NCBI GenBank assembly: GCA_963682055.1
Contig: OY821749.1
Span: 17,744,631-17,808,630 of the forward strand
Direction: 5' to 3'
DNA from: Primula veris
Taxonomy: Eukaryota; Streptophyta; Magnoliopsida; Ericales; Primulaceae
Length of the DNA stretch: 64,000 nucleotides
Positions within the stretch are counted from its first letter, which is position 1, and every line of letters begins with the position of its first letter. The notes under the pieces were generated by a model. The model saw nothing but the letters and a program-made list of their open reading frames with translations, did not search any database and was not told the DNA's origin. The translations under genes and the position numbers were made by a program. Shown piece after piece: positions 24,946-35,920 of this stretch.

Positions 24946-27560
24946 ATGTTTTTGTACGATCTTCCGTTGCCAAACACGCCCACGTCAGCAACGCCAACCT
25001 TACTCCTGAAAAGAAAAGGGTTACTCCGGATTTCCAGTTTCTAAGGCCACAAGAATATATGAGAATTTGGAAACTAATTATTATTGTTATACAGGGCCGG
25101 TTCTGAGATATTCCGGGGCTGGGCCCAGTGCTAAAATTAAAACAAGGCCCGTCAAAAAATAAAATATTAAGAATAAGACGAAAAGAATGACCAACTTATA
25201 ACACTAATTATGCATTGAATAACATCCCGTGTTAGATTCTTCTATAAAGTAATTGAGTTCGTGTGCTGTTATTTTCTCATTGTTTTGTAAGTTACCAAAA
25301 ATATAAACCAAATTAACACAAAAAATATCAAAGTTTAAGTTTTTGACATAAAAATAATATATAAGTTAACTATGAAATACTCAAGTACCTCAAACTACTG
25401 TCTCACAATTAAAATAGTAAACTTTATAATACCTGAAATTTCATTTAAATAAAAGCTAAATTATATCTTTCTTAGAATTGGGGGACCTCTACTTCGTCAT
25501 GTATATAAGTATACGGTCCAAATAGAATTATATTATATAAGGGGGCCATCATAAATTCATTAAACTTGAGGACCTTTTTGTAGTCAAAACTAAATTAAAA
25601 CTAAAAGTCTAAACTAATATCGAAAAAGCTTCCAAAGATTCGAACTACAGACATATAGATATAGCTGATGCTCTTTTTCTGCTGAAGCACAAGGCATTGT
25701 TAGAATCAGATTTCGCAAAGATATATTATATATTATGACAGATTTTTCTGCATAGGTAACATTTTTTCTAGATTTTGTGCCCTAAATTTTTTAGGACCCG
25801 GTGCTCTGCCCCCGATTGCACGGGCCCAAAACCGGCATGTTTTATCAATGTTTTCATTATAAAGAGTGCAGACAAGAGAAAGAGTACCATGTTCTAAGAT
25901 AACTTGTCATAGCGTTGTGACAACCAAAATAGCAAAACTCATTTTTATAATGATTCTGCTCGTAGGTGCTGAACGAAATGTGACTTTTAGGTACTCGACC
26001 AATATTACAAAATTTTGACATGAACATTTCGGTGTATGTGTCGGCGCTAATTTTAACCACTTTCGTTCCTTGTTTTCTCTGATAAACAAAATCTATGCTA
26101 AAGGGGCAAAAATTCTAACCAGATACCGGCAAGAACTAGCTGAGAGCCTTGTTTTCTTTGATACACCTATTAAATACCAACTTGGTCAGCATTTAACTAA
26201 TGGAACCAAATTGTGCAATTATAAGGAAAAAGATTGAGCTTAGAACAAAGAGAAAATCGACACCAAAAAGAATAACTATGTAGTTGGTCTGTAGTCAGAG
26301 TATTTTAATTCACTGTATAAACAAACCAAGCAGGAATCATATATATTTCTCAGTTCTATTTACTGAGTTTCCAATCAATCCATAACAATACTTGCAAGTT
26401 GCAATAAAATCGAATACCTAAATCATGCTGTAGATCATGAGCTTACATTATAGAACATTAAATATTAGTTGAGCTGATCCAAATCATATGATCAACATTC
26501 TTGTTCTTATTTGTCAAATAGAGAAGTGCTACGTGTACGATTAACAATAGTCGCATTACCCAGATTGTCGGTAATGACAAGAAAAATGTGAAAAATGAAA
26601 TCCCCAGATTGTCGGTACCTCACTTTTACCTATATTAATAAAAACCAATTTTCTGATTAAATAAGTAATAAAGTACATCTTGAGAAACATACAGATTTTA
26701 AACTAGAACTTTGGCGCGAAATTGAAATCGACCCCGCATTCAATAATCTATGAAGCACGGAAACTAGCACACTAATTCTGAAATCACCAGTTAATGTCAT
26801 TTATGTAGTTAAAAAATTTCGGCAACAATACTGCAAAGTCTTAGGAATAAACAAAACTTCTCTACCTGATCAACTTAAGGAAAAATGAGAACAAAAATGA
26901 TATACATCTCGACAAAGTGTCAAGAAACTTATACCAGATAAAAATTTAACCTTTTCGATCGGATGCAACTGTTCCTGTGATAAAGATACTATAGACCATT
27001 TTCTGAAAATTTTGACTAACATGAATATGGTTAAATAAGTAAATCCCCCCATATATACAACATTCTTTAAAATTTAAATTTTTAAATATTGTGCAATAAC
27101 CTTGGACATTGATCATCATTCATCAGCTAAGAAAAAATGTAACATTTCAATTAACATTAATTCCCTTAGTTACAACCAGCTATTGCATGTCAGTTGTCAC
27201 ACACTCAAATTAGGGGGAAAAAAGCTTAAACCTTTATCTCCAAATAACTAAATTCGAAAGCAAAAACCCAATAGAATCTCACCAAAAAAAAGAAAATATC
27301 AGATGGAAAGTAAGTAATACATTCAACATGAACTTTCTATTTAAATTAGTTATTTTTTTTAAAGGAAATCCCAACAAATTCAATCAAATTGGACATATCA
27401 TTACTACATTTCAAATAAGAAACTCATATTTAATAAAATAAAAGAGGTTACCTTTCTTGAGCTTATTGTCGGTGGACCGGCATTGAAATAGGTCAATATT
27501 AAGTTCAAAACAGATAAATAAATAGATAAATAGAGAGAGAGAGAGGGAAAAAAAAAAAGG
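24946..27560 (-). other. Probable 5' UTR, leader intron and non-coding first exon of the RTE1-like gene
   Basis: On the minus strand a pyrimidine-rich acceptor (ccttttcttttcag|gag) sits at 25006/25005, upstream of the first ATG. At 27452 there is a good donor (aagaaag|gtaacc), preceded by a (ct)n-rich leader at about 27460-27560. The simplest reading is a non-coding first exon at about 27560-27453 and a 2.4-kb leader intron (27451-25006). No coding frame of note lies in between. The intron holds a hAT-like element. Confidence 0.5.
25092..25839. mobile_element. hAT-like non-autonomous DNA transposon in the RTE1 leader intron
   Basis: Starts cagggccggttctgagat and ends gggcccaaaaccggcatg. The two ends are imperfect inverses (CAGGGCCGGTTCTGAG and CATGCCGGTTTTGGG), as in many plant hAT elements. 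The flanks do not show a convincing 8-bp duplication, so it may be old. There is no transposase frame. Confidence 0.55.
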
Positions 27561-28127
27561 TATTTAAACGGCAAATTAAATGGATTGCTTTATAGGGGGA
27601 TTATAAGGAAGCTTTTTGTGTATCAGTTGTAAAAGTATCTGAATGTGAACACTTTTAACTCATCAAATTGAAACTGAATTTGTTGTTTTTTATTGTAGGT
27701 AATGGATTTGGGTTTATTGTTTTTATTTCTCCAGTTTTAATTAGCGGCAAGATGCATGAACCTATTCAATGTTCTGACTTTAAGTGGACCCTACACTTTT
27801 AAGTAAACAAATAATATGTTTCGGTGTCAATAAGTAAGTCATCACATGATGTATGCTGGAATGAAACTAGAGGCGGTCGTTTTATCCATTCAACCATGGA
27901 TGCTTCTACCTGTTCTATCAACCGATTATCTCAATTATTTACTTAAATATAATATGTTTTATACCTTTTAAATAATCATTTATATTTACACAAAATTCTA
28001 AATTTCTTATTAATTTTCTTATAGTAATTCTACATTATTATTATTTTTATTTATTTATTATATTTTAATAATCATAACAATATTACAACCATAAAAATGT
28101 GCACCCTTTTATAGTTTATTACTATTA
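27561..28127. other. Intergenic stretch upstream of the RTE1-like gene
   Basis: Presumed promoter side of the minus-strand gene. No coding exon or repeat border is seen. It is AT-rich toward 28100. Confidence 0.35.
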
Positions 28128-28129
28128 TA

Positions 28130-28349
28130 CTCCCTCCGTTCCTAAACAAATATCTCCTACGAAAATACATTCAATTTTGACCATCAAAATTACCGAAATG
28201 AAAAAAATAAAAATTTCATCATATAGTTCTAACCATAACTACGTGATTAACTTTTGAAATAATTTTTTCCGGCAATCTAAATATGAAAAAATTATCGGTC
28301 AAAATTGTACGTATTTTCGTATGAGACATTTGTTTAGAAACGGATGGAG
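28130..28349. mobile_element. Stowaway-type MITE
   Basis: 220 bp flanked by TA (28128-28129 and 28350-28351), starting ctccctccgttcctaaacaa and ending tttgtttagaaacggatggag. These are perfect Stowaway-style inverted ends. Confidence 0.88.
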
Positions 28350-28544
28350 TATTAATTTAGGGAACATTCCTCATGCATGAGGTGAATTTTGTGTTTCCGT
28401 AAATTTAGAGAATTTACAGGGTTCCTGATGCATGTCACTTTTTATACCATAATCATCAAATTTTAAGAAAAAATATGTTTTGAGAAACCAGATGCGGATG
28501 CTTAGCGATCCTCGTACATGATGAATAACAAAATTCCAATTGAA

Positions 28545-28740
28545 ATCAAATCTTTAAGATAAATCAATGCAATTCATGAGGGGTGGAGCATGTAGCTCAG
28601 ATGATTAGAGCACGTGGCTACGAACCACGATGTTAGGGGTTCGAATCCCTCCTCACCCACAATCGGCCCAAAGGGAAAGGCCCTTCCCCTCCGTGGGTAG
28701 GAAAATCATGATTAAGATAACGGACCAAAAGCTATTTGGA
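28545..28740 (+). other. Nuclear plastid DNA fragment (NUPT) around trnR-ACG
   Basis: Sequence on both sides of the tRNA copy (cggcccaaagggaaaggccc, then gtaggaaaatcatgatt and agataacggacc) resembles the plastid spacer next to trnR-ACG in the inverted repeat. Outer borders are approximate. Confidence 0.6.
28586..28659 (+). tRNA. Decayed plastid-type tRNA-Arg (anticodon ACG) copy
   Basis: The D arm is gctc...gagc. The anticodon arm is cgtgg, then loop ctACGaa, then ccacg, and the T arm holds ggttcgaatcc. These match plastid trnR-ACG as I know it. The acceptor stem pairs poorly (gagcatg against ctcaccc). Several differences from the plastid form fall where the plastid sequence has CG (now ta or ca), as expected after cytosine deamination in nuclear DNA. 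It is probably non-functional. Confidence 0.7.
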
Positions 28741-29437
28741 AATATTTGAATATAAATCTCATCGACATCATCGAATTTTGGTTTTTATTGTCTCCACTCG
28801 AATTTCAATCCGCTCTAACGTATGACTTTGATGTCGATTAGACTTATTCACGTATAACTGGTTTTAGTGCATATTTTGTTTAATTAACATTAACTTTATC
28901 AGTTATTTTTATTTATTTCGGTTTAATTTGGCTTGGTTTGAGAAGTTAATTAACTAAGTTGATTGGTTTTCGGGTTTTCATATCAACACAAACCAGACCG
29001 AACTGATTATTTTTATTTTTATTCAAATATTGTATACATTTAAATCTCTATATGTTATAATAGTATATAGATAGTATAAATCTATATTTATGAATTATAG
29101 CATCTTGTACATACATTCTTATTTACATGTTGAAGTTTATTTTTCGGAAATGAATCCGAGGATAAGCGACGACAGCTAGTCATGCTAAAAAGAAGAAGAT
29201 AACATATATTTTTTTCTTCTAACCCGACAGAATAATTAAGCAACGGACTGACATATTCATGGATCTAGCTACGTCCCCATTCAAATAGCCACTTTGGTAA
29301 TATTCTTTTGCTTACTAATATCTTCAACGAAGGCCTCAATTTTTCAAGGACCTACCAAAGTTTTGTTTGAGCATAGATCAGTATTATTTTTTTTCTCAGA
29401 TTGAAAGATAATTCGACTCCTAATCTAAGGATGTTTT
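28741..29437. other. Intergenic AT-rich stretch
   Basis: Nothing recognisable apart from short A/T runs. The Copia relic begins at 29438. Confidence 0.4.
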
Positions 29438-30487
29438 TGTTGGTTTCCGTGTACGAAATAACAATTAACAATAATTAAAGGACTAAACAAGAATAAACAA
29501 AAACCAGTGTAATTTTTATTAATTTCGAAATTGAAAGGAAATTAACGATTACAACATGTAGATACTGAAAAGTAATTCAAGCAAACGTTATCAGATTATT
29601 ATTAATTAATAATCTGATGTATTGAATTGCAATAAATAGAAACTACCGGACTGGAAAGTATAAACTTAACTAACAGCCGGACTGTTCTGTTTCAAATTGA
29701 AATTACAGGACTGAATTGAAACTATTCTAATTACTGAATTAAATTACAGAATAATAATTACAGCAAAAACAGAACTTTAAAGAAATTACAGAAAGGTACA
29801 AACAGAATAAAAAAGCTACAGCTAAGTACAACAAATTAAAATACTGAATTAAAATACATAATTGAAAGGACAAAATGTAAATAACTGAATTTAAATGCGA
29901 AAATTAAAATGGACAGAATGTAAATAAAATTAGACGAGACTACTGTTAACAGTATGCCCTTAACCGATATTCGTCCAACCGCCTTGATGTTTCTGGTTGC
30001 GTTGGCGCTTCGATCCCAAGGTACAACGTCTCTCGGATGACTCGCCGGAAACTGGCGACGAGTCAAAGTCGAACTTTTGGTGGGTGGTTCTCTCTGGTTT
30101 CTAATATGCTATGAAGAAAAAAATATATGCTGTTTTAGAGAGAAGAGAGACTGATTTCGTGTATGTAATTGTGAGGAGATGGCTGCCTCTTTATAGAGGA
30201 ATTCTGAAACCGCAGAATTAATGTGGTCATTTAATTCTGGGAGTTACATCCCCAGAATCCGCCTCCATTACTGCTGGAGTTTTAAACTTTCTGGAACTCT
30301 AGGGACTGCTCTTGCAAATATGCAAAAGTCCATTTTCAGTTTAGTACAAGACCCAAGACCCAAGACCCGAGACATTCCCCAAATCCCAAATCCCGCGGCC
30401 CGCGGCCCGAGACCCAAAACCCAAGCGAGCGCGCACGTGTGTGGTACACACTAACCCACTCATGAGTATGTGGACTTGATTAGTTTA

Positions 30488-31662
30488 TGTTGGCCCATGT
30501 GGCTAAACCTTAGAGGGGGGTGAATAAGGTTTTTGGCACTTTTCGCCTAATTAAAATCTAAATGCAACTAACAACCCAACTTTCGCAATTCTAAGCTTAA
30601 GCGTTAATAATCGTTTAAACAATCCAAACGCAAGCAAGAAAATAAACAAAATATAAGTTGCGGAAAGTAAAGTTAAGGAAGAAAATGACACCGTGATTTA
30701 TAGAGGTTCGGCAAAACGGCCTACGTCCTCTCCTCGGTACTACCGAGTATTTCACTAATAATCTTTTTCCGGATATTACAATCCTAACAAGCTAATCGAC
30801 CGATTTAGCTCCCCCTCACTCTATGAGTATCCCGAATGAAAAGACCTAGAGCTTTTAAGTAACACTCGCTTACAAAGCCTCTACCCGATCACTCGCTCAC
30901 AAATGAGTTTATACTTTACAAAATTGTTACAACAATGTAACTACACTCACTATTTTAATTGCTTCTAAATAAGCTAATTGGTGAGTTTTTGATGTTGTTT
31001 GAGCTTGAATCGTTTTCTCCTTGATTTCCCTCTTTCTCGAATATTTTTACCAAAATGGTGATTTTTAGGGTTTTGATTGAGAGAGGTAGAATGATGATGA
31101 TGTGTATATTGATTGGTGGTTTTGGAGAGAGATTGGGCTGGTTTATATAGACCAAAGGTCTGTTTTTTGTTTTTCTAACCATTGGTAGTGGTTGAGGGTT
31201 TTAACCAACAGTTTTAAGCGTTTACCAGAATAAGCTGAAAAGCTGTTTTTGAAATCTGCAGAAAACGATCGGTCGTTTTCTGCAGTCGATCGGTCGTTTC
31301 CAGAAAACGATCGGTCGTTTTCTGAGAAACGATCGGTCGTTTTTCAGACGACCTCACTGGAAGAATTTGGAACAAAAACGATCGGTCGTTTTTGTTCAGA
31401 CGATCGGTCGTTTCTTCATTAATCCTGGTTTTCTCGTTAAACTTCGAAAGCCCGTAACTTCTTCGTTTTAGCTCCGATTCTGGTTCCGCTTGAACCTGTG
31501 GCTTCGTTTTTGATTGCTCTATCTTTCTGGCGTGCTGAAATTTACAAATTCTCTTTTTGGAAAAGACAAGCATTATATCATCGAAATAGAGAAATCGTAA
31601 AATCATTAAAAACATAATCAAAGTTATAATCAAAATCAATTATTGAACTCCATGGTTCAACA
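30488..31662 (-). mobile_element. Nested solo LTR of a different family
   Basis: 1175 bp from TGTTGGCCCATG to GGTTCAACA with a perfect 5-bp duplication, gttta, at 30483-30487 and 31663-31667. The 'TGTTGG...gaggggggtgaataagg' start is common in plant Copia LTRs. A TATA-like ctatataaacc on the minus strand near 31142-31152 suggests minus orientation. No internal domain remains, so it is a solo LTR produced by LTR-LTR recombination. Confidence 0.87.
31264..31412 (+). repeat. Six copies of the near-palindrome cgatcggtcg within the nested LTR
   Basis: aaacgatcggtcgttt or close variants occur about every 20-50 bases. Copies begin near 31266, 31287, 31308, 31330, 31379 and 31401. Each is almost self-complementary and CpG-rich in an otherwise AT-rich region. 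Confidence 0.85.
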
Positions 31663-31998
31663 GTTTACCAACTACATGGGATGGACATGTATATATAGTG
31701 TAAAAATCATTCTTGATTTTACAATGTGGGATAACTCTCATGGTTTATTCCCACTTTCTTTTCTATTTTCCAGATTCGGTTTTATTCCCTCTTTCAAGTA
31801 CCAATCTTCGATTCCAATTATCATTCACACCCATTCTCCGAATAGGTCATGTGAAATACCGTTGCGAAGCTTGTCGCACGAGCTACTCAAACGCTTCGAG
31901 TATGGCCTCAGAAAAACTGAGTAGTCGCATTGAAAATTGACTCAAAGATGGTCCCTGACCACTCGAAACAACCATGTTTAAAAACATTTTTTCCAACA

Positions 31999-32555
31999 AT
32001 CCCCCACATGAATGCAATTGGCTCGAAAGCCCATGTCCTAAATGCAAATCAAGAGAACCGCAAAAGTTCACTGCCTAAGGTCAGGTAGTGCGTGCCTTGA
32101 ACCTGCCGTAGCGGAGTAGCACCCAGAATACTGCTATTAGGTAGCTGTAAAACTTTGAACCATCAAGCTTTGTGTATCCCAGAATGGCACCTGCACAGTG
32201 CCCTCTTTACCCACGTACTAGGCCCTTTAGTTGTTGTCCATATTTGGCCTGGACTGCCTTGGCAACTTCAACTGAGTGCTCTAGTGATTTAGCCCAAGCT
32301 TATCACATGGTACCGGCCTTACACACTCGTTATAGGTGTTCTAAGTCGAAAGTGTCCTGACTTACTTTACTCGACCGTCGAGTTACTTGGATCATTAAGA
32401 TCCTCATGCTCACCCATACAATGGTACAAGTCTATCACCCTGTCATCGCGGAAATGGGCTGGGAACTCCAGGTTCCCGAGTGCTTTGTTCGGTTGCCCTC
32501 ACAGTTCAGTTTCCCTTTGAACCTATCAGGAAATATTCCGTTTAGGTTGGGTTGC
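31999..32555 (-). other. 3' non-coding region of the Copia relic
   Basis: Sequence between the end of RNase H and the 3' LTR. No long frame exists. It contains the polypurine-like run next to 31998. Confidence 0.5.
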
Positions 32556-35190
32556 CTATGGGGGGGCCACCAATTTAATGGGCTTTAATCTCATTCCGTT
32601 CGATGACGTCTCGACTCCTACTTGAGTCAAGCCTTTTGTTAATGGATCCGCTATGTTTTCCTTTGATCTCACAAAATCTAAGGATACTACTCCATTTGAT
32701 AACAATTCCCTTACGGATTTATGTCTCCGACGTATATGTCGAGACTTTCCATTATACATATGATCCTGAGCCCGCGCAATAGCTGATTGACTATCACAAT
32801 GCATGCTTATTGCGGGAACAGGTTTTGGCCACATTGGAATACCTTCCAAAATGCTATGAATTCAGATTCCATATTTGACCTTGCAATACACATCTGTTTG
32901 GAGGATCTCCAAGACACAGCAACTCCTCCCATTATAAACACATATCCACTCGTGGACCTTGTGCTATTGGAGTCTGATATCCAGTTGGCATCTGAGTACC
33001 CTTCCAGTACCGCTAGATATCTGGTATAGTACAGCCCGTAATCGGCTGAAAACCTCATATATCTGAGAAGTTTCATTATGGCCTTCCAGTGTTCCTCATT
33101 CGGATTGCTGGTGTACCTGCTCAGTCTACTCACTGAGTTTGCTATGTCTGCTCTAGTGCAATTCATTATATACATGAGACTGCCTATGACTCGAGAGAAT
33201 TCCAATTGATTCACACTCTTACCGAAATTCTTTTTCAGGTTACAGTTGAACTCAATCGGGGTTCTAGACATCGCTTTACTGCCCTTGTCAAACTTGTCTA
33301 ATACTTGTTTAACATAGTGACATTGGGACAAGGCATATCCTTCTGATGTTTTGTTAATCTTCATACCAAGTATTACATCAGCTATATCCAGATCATTCAT
33401 ATCGAAGTGTTGTGATAACATTTTCTTTGTGGAGCTGATTCTATCATTACTCCCAATTATAATCATGTCATCCATATAGAGACAGACTACGACACAGTCT
33501 CTTCCACTTTCTTTAGAGTAGACACATTTATCGCACTCATTAATGTGAAAACCGTTTGATAGCATAATTCTATCAAACTTCTCGTGCCATTGCTTTGGTG
33601 CTTGTTTGAGTCCATATAGAGACTTTACAAGTTTGCACACTTGGTGCTCTTTACCTGGAACTACAAACCCTTCCGGTTGTTCCATGTAAATTTCTTCTTC
33701 TAGTTCTCCATTTAGAAACGCCGTCTTTACATCCATTTGATGTATTTCCATATCAAACAAAGCTGCGAGAGCAATGACGATTCAGATTGACGTTTTCCTG
33801 GAGACAGGAGCATACGTGTCGAAATAATCGACACCTTCAGTTTGCCTGAAGCCTTTTACTACAAGTCTCGCCTTGTATTTTTCATTCGTGGCGTCAACCC
33901 TTAACTTCCTCTTGAAGATCCACTTGTGACCTAGGGGCTTACATACTTTCGGAAGATCTACTAGTTCCCAAGTGTGGTTTTGCATGATTGATTGAATCTC
34001 ATTTTGAATAGCTTCTTCCCAATATTGGGAATCCGGTGTTGACATAGCTTGTTTATATGTCACCGATTCGCCTTCAACCATGAAGGTTAAGAAATCAGGT
34101 CCAAAGAAAGTTTCATTCCTTGCCCTTTTGCTGCGTCGAGGCTCTTCCTCTTCCTCTGTCGGTTCACTTGCCCCCACATTTCCTTCACTGTTCAACTCCT
34201 GAGTTGGTACAGATGTAGGTAATTTACGGGGAAAGATATCCTCAAAGAAAGAGGCCTCTCAGCTTTCCATATACGTATCTACGTGCACATCGGGATTGTC
34301 CGACTTGTGTACGAGAAACCAATATGCACTACTATTGTGTGCATATCTGATGAACACGCAGTCCACCGTTTTAGGACCAATTCTCATCCTCTTAGGAGTG
34401 GGAACTAGGACCTTCGCGAGACAACCCCAAACCCGCAGGTTCTTATAACTGGGTTGATGACCTTTCCATAATTCATATGGAGTCTTTTCTCGCTTCTTAT
34501 GTAATAACTTGTTTAAAACATAGTTTGCGGAAAGTATCGCTTCCCCCACATGTTCTGGGGTAACCCAGAACTGATTAGCATAACATTCATCATTTCCTTT
34601 AGCGTTCTATTTTTACGCTCAGCAACCCCATTCTGCTCGGGAGTATATGGGGTTGTGCTTTGATGTATAATGCCGCTTTCAGCGCATATCTGCTCAAACG
34701 GTGATTCAAATTCACCGCCTCTATCACTTCTCATTGTTTAAATTTTTCTATTGAGTTGATTTTCAACTTCGGTCTTATAAAGAGCGAATTTCTCTACTGC
34801 TTCGTCTTTACTTCTCATTAAGTAAACATAACAGTATCTAGTACAATCATCTATAAAGGTGATAAAGTACTTTTTCCCTCATCGTGTTTGTATAAATTTT
34901 AAGTCGCATACATCCGTGTGTATTAGACCGAGAGGTTCACTTTCTTGTTCAACATGTTGAAACGATGATTTCGTTAATTTTGCCTCTACACAAATCTCAC
35001 ATTTGTGTTTCTTATCAAAAACGAAATTTGGTATTAGTTTTAGTGATATTAATTTCTTTAAAGAATTACAATTCACGTGACCTAATCTACCATGCCACAA
35101 ATGAAATGACTCAAATAAATAATTAAAATTAGAATTTTTATTGGCCTCTTGGGGAACAGTCATTACATCGCTAGTGCTAGCCTCAGCTTT
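32556..35190 (-). pseudogene. Copia pol: GAG-pre-integrase, integrase, reverse transcriptase, RNase H (inactivated)
   Basis: Read on the minus strand. GAG-pre-integrase is LFESFHLWHGRLGHVN with C..C at CEICVEAK (about 35100-34900). Integrase shows HTDVCDL, RSDRGGEF and NGVAERKNRT, so the D,D,E residues are present (34930-34600). Reverse transcriptase shows [20 protein letters not shown] and the catalytic YMDD (33735-33470). RNase H shows [17 protein letters not shown] and, in a second frame, DPLTKGL (33040-32590). The frame is broken by stops before the GKKYF block, before MRSDRG, after TYMES (about 34259) and after RKTSI (about 33782). A small deletion with frameshift lies near 32850, inside RNase H. 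These are few, discrete lesions in an otherwise well-kept pol of the Tnt1/TNT type. It cannot make an intact polyprotein. Confidence 0.9.
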
Positions 35191-35196
35191 AGCACC

Positions 35197-35413
35197 AACT
35201 ACATGGGATGGACATGTATATATAGTGTAAAAATCATTCTTGATTTTACAATGTGGGATAACCCTCATGGTTTATTCCCACTTTATTTTCCATTTTCTAG
35301 ATTCGGTTTTATTCCCTCTTTCGAGTACCAACATTCGAGTCCAATTATCATTCACACCCATTCTCCGAATAGGTCATGCGATATACCGTTGCGAAGTTCG
35401 TCGCACGAGATAC
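35197..35413 (-). repeat. Doubly truncated 5' LTR fragment of the Copia relic
   Basis: About 217 bp nearly identical to 31669-31886 of the 3' LTR (from caactacatgggatggacat to gcgaagttcgtcgcacgaga). Both the outer end and the end that should meet the primer-binding site are missing. Confidence 0.85.
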
Positions 35414-35920
35414 TGTTTGTAATGACGGACGTACTAATGTTTTTAGAAGTGTGGGTAGGTAAAGGTGGAAGAAAAAATGACGTGTAGGGTTTTTGGAGAC
35501 AATTTAATTATTTACTCGGAAGTAACAAAATTAATAAATAAAAAAGTGCAAAATATAAATTACTTGAAAGTGTTAACTTGATATAATATTATGATTATAA
35601 AATATTTTAATTTTGTATTTAGTTTGAGTGGGAAAAAAAGCAGAGGAATGTATTAATTAATAGTGTGATAGAGTGGTTAAATTTATTTATTTTGTAGATA
35701 AATGAAGTGTAGTGAAGTGGTGTTAGAATTATTTATTTTGTAATGAAATTGAGTGGAATGAATTGAAAAAATAAATAAATAAAAATAAGATGTGACGTTG
35801 TCTTGAAATCTTTTATCCACGTTTTATTAAACAGGTAAAAAAAGTAAAGTAAGGTCTCAGAAAAGTAGAATGAGTGTTCACAAAAGACTCGCCCGCTTAC
35901 TACCTTTCTTGAGGATGGGG
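35414..35920. other. Intergenic AT-rich stretch
   Basis: No gene or repeat border is recognised. Confidence 0.4.

Larger units (their letters stand above)
29438..31998 (-). repeat. 3' LTR of the Copia relic, interrupted by a nested solo LTR
   Basis: Starts TGTTGG at 29438 and ends CCAACA at 31998. Removing 30488-31662 and one target duplication leaves about 1.38 kb, close to the 1347-bp solo copy at 38296-39642. The two share the gcttcgatcccaaggcacaa-type block near 30007 and 38851. Confidence 0.85.
29438..35413 (-). mobile_element. Older Copia-type LTR retrotransposon relic, 5' LTR and gag largely deleted
   Basis: On the minus strand the order is 5' LTR fragment (35413-35197), pol (about 35190-32556), a 3' non-coding stretch to 31999, and the 3' LTR (31998-29438, enlarged by a nested solo LTR). 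The polypurine-like gtggggga lies at the start of the 3' LTR, which begins TGTTGG. The gag, protease and primer-binding site are missing: the 5' LTR fragment runs directly into pol. The LTR family matches the solo LTR at 38296-39642. There is no flanking target duplication, because the outer part of the 5' LTR is lost. Confidence 0.85.

Noticed and set aside
31214..31639. 141-codon minus-strand frame with repeated TTDRF
   Set aside because: It is created by the cgatcggtcg repeats inside the nested solo LTR.
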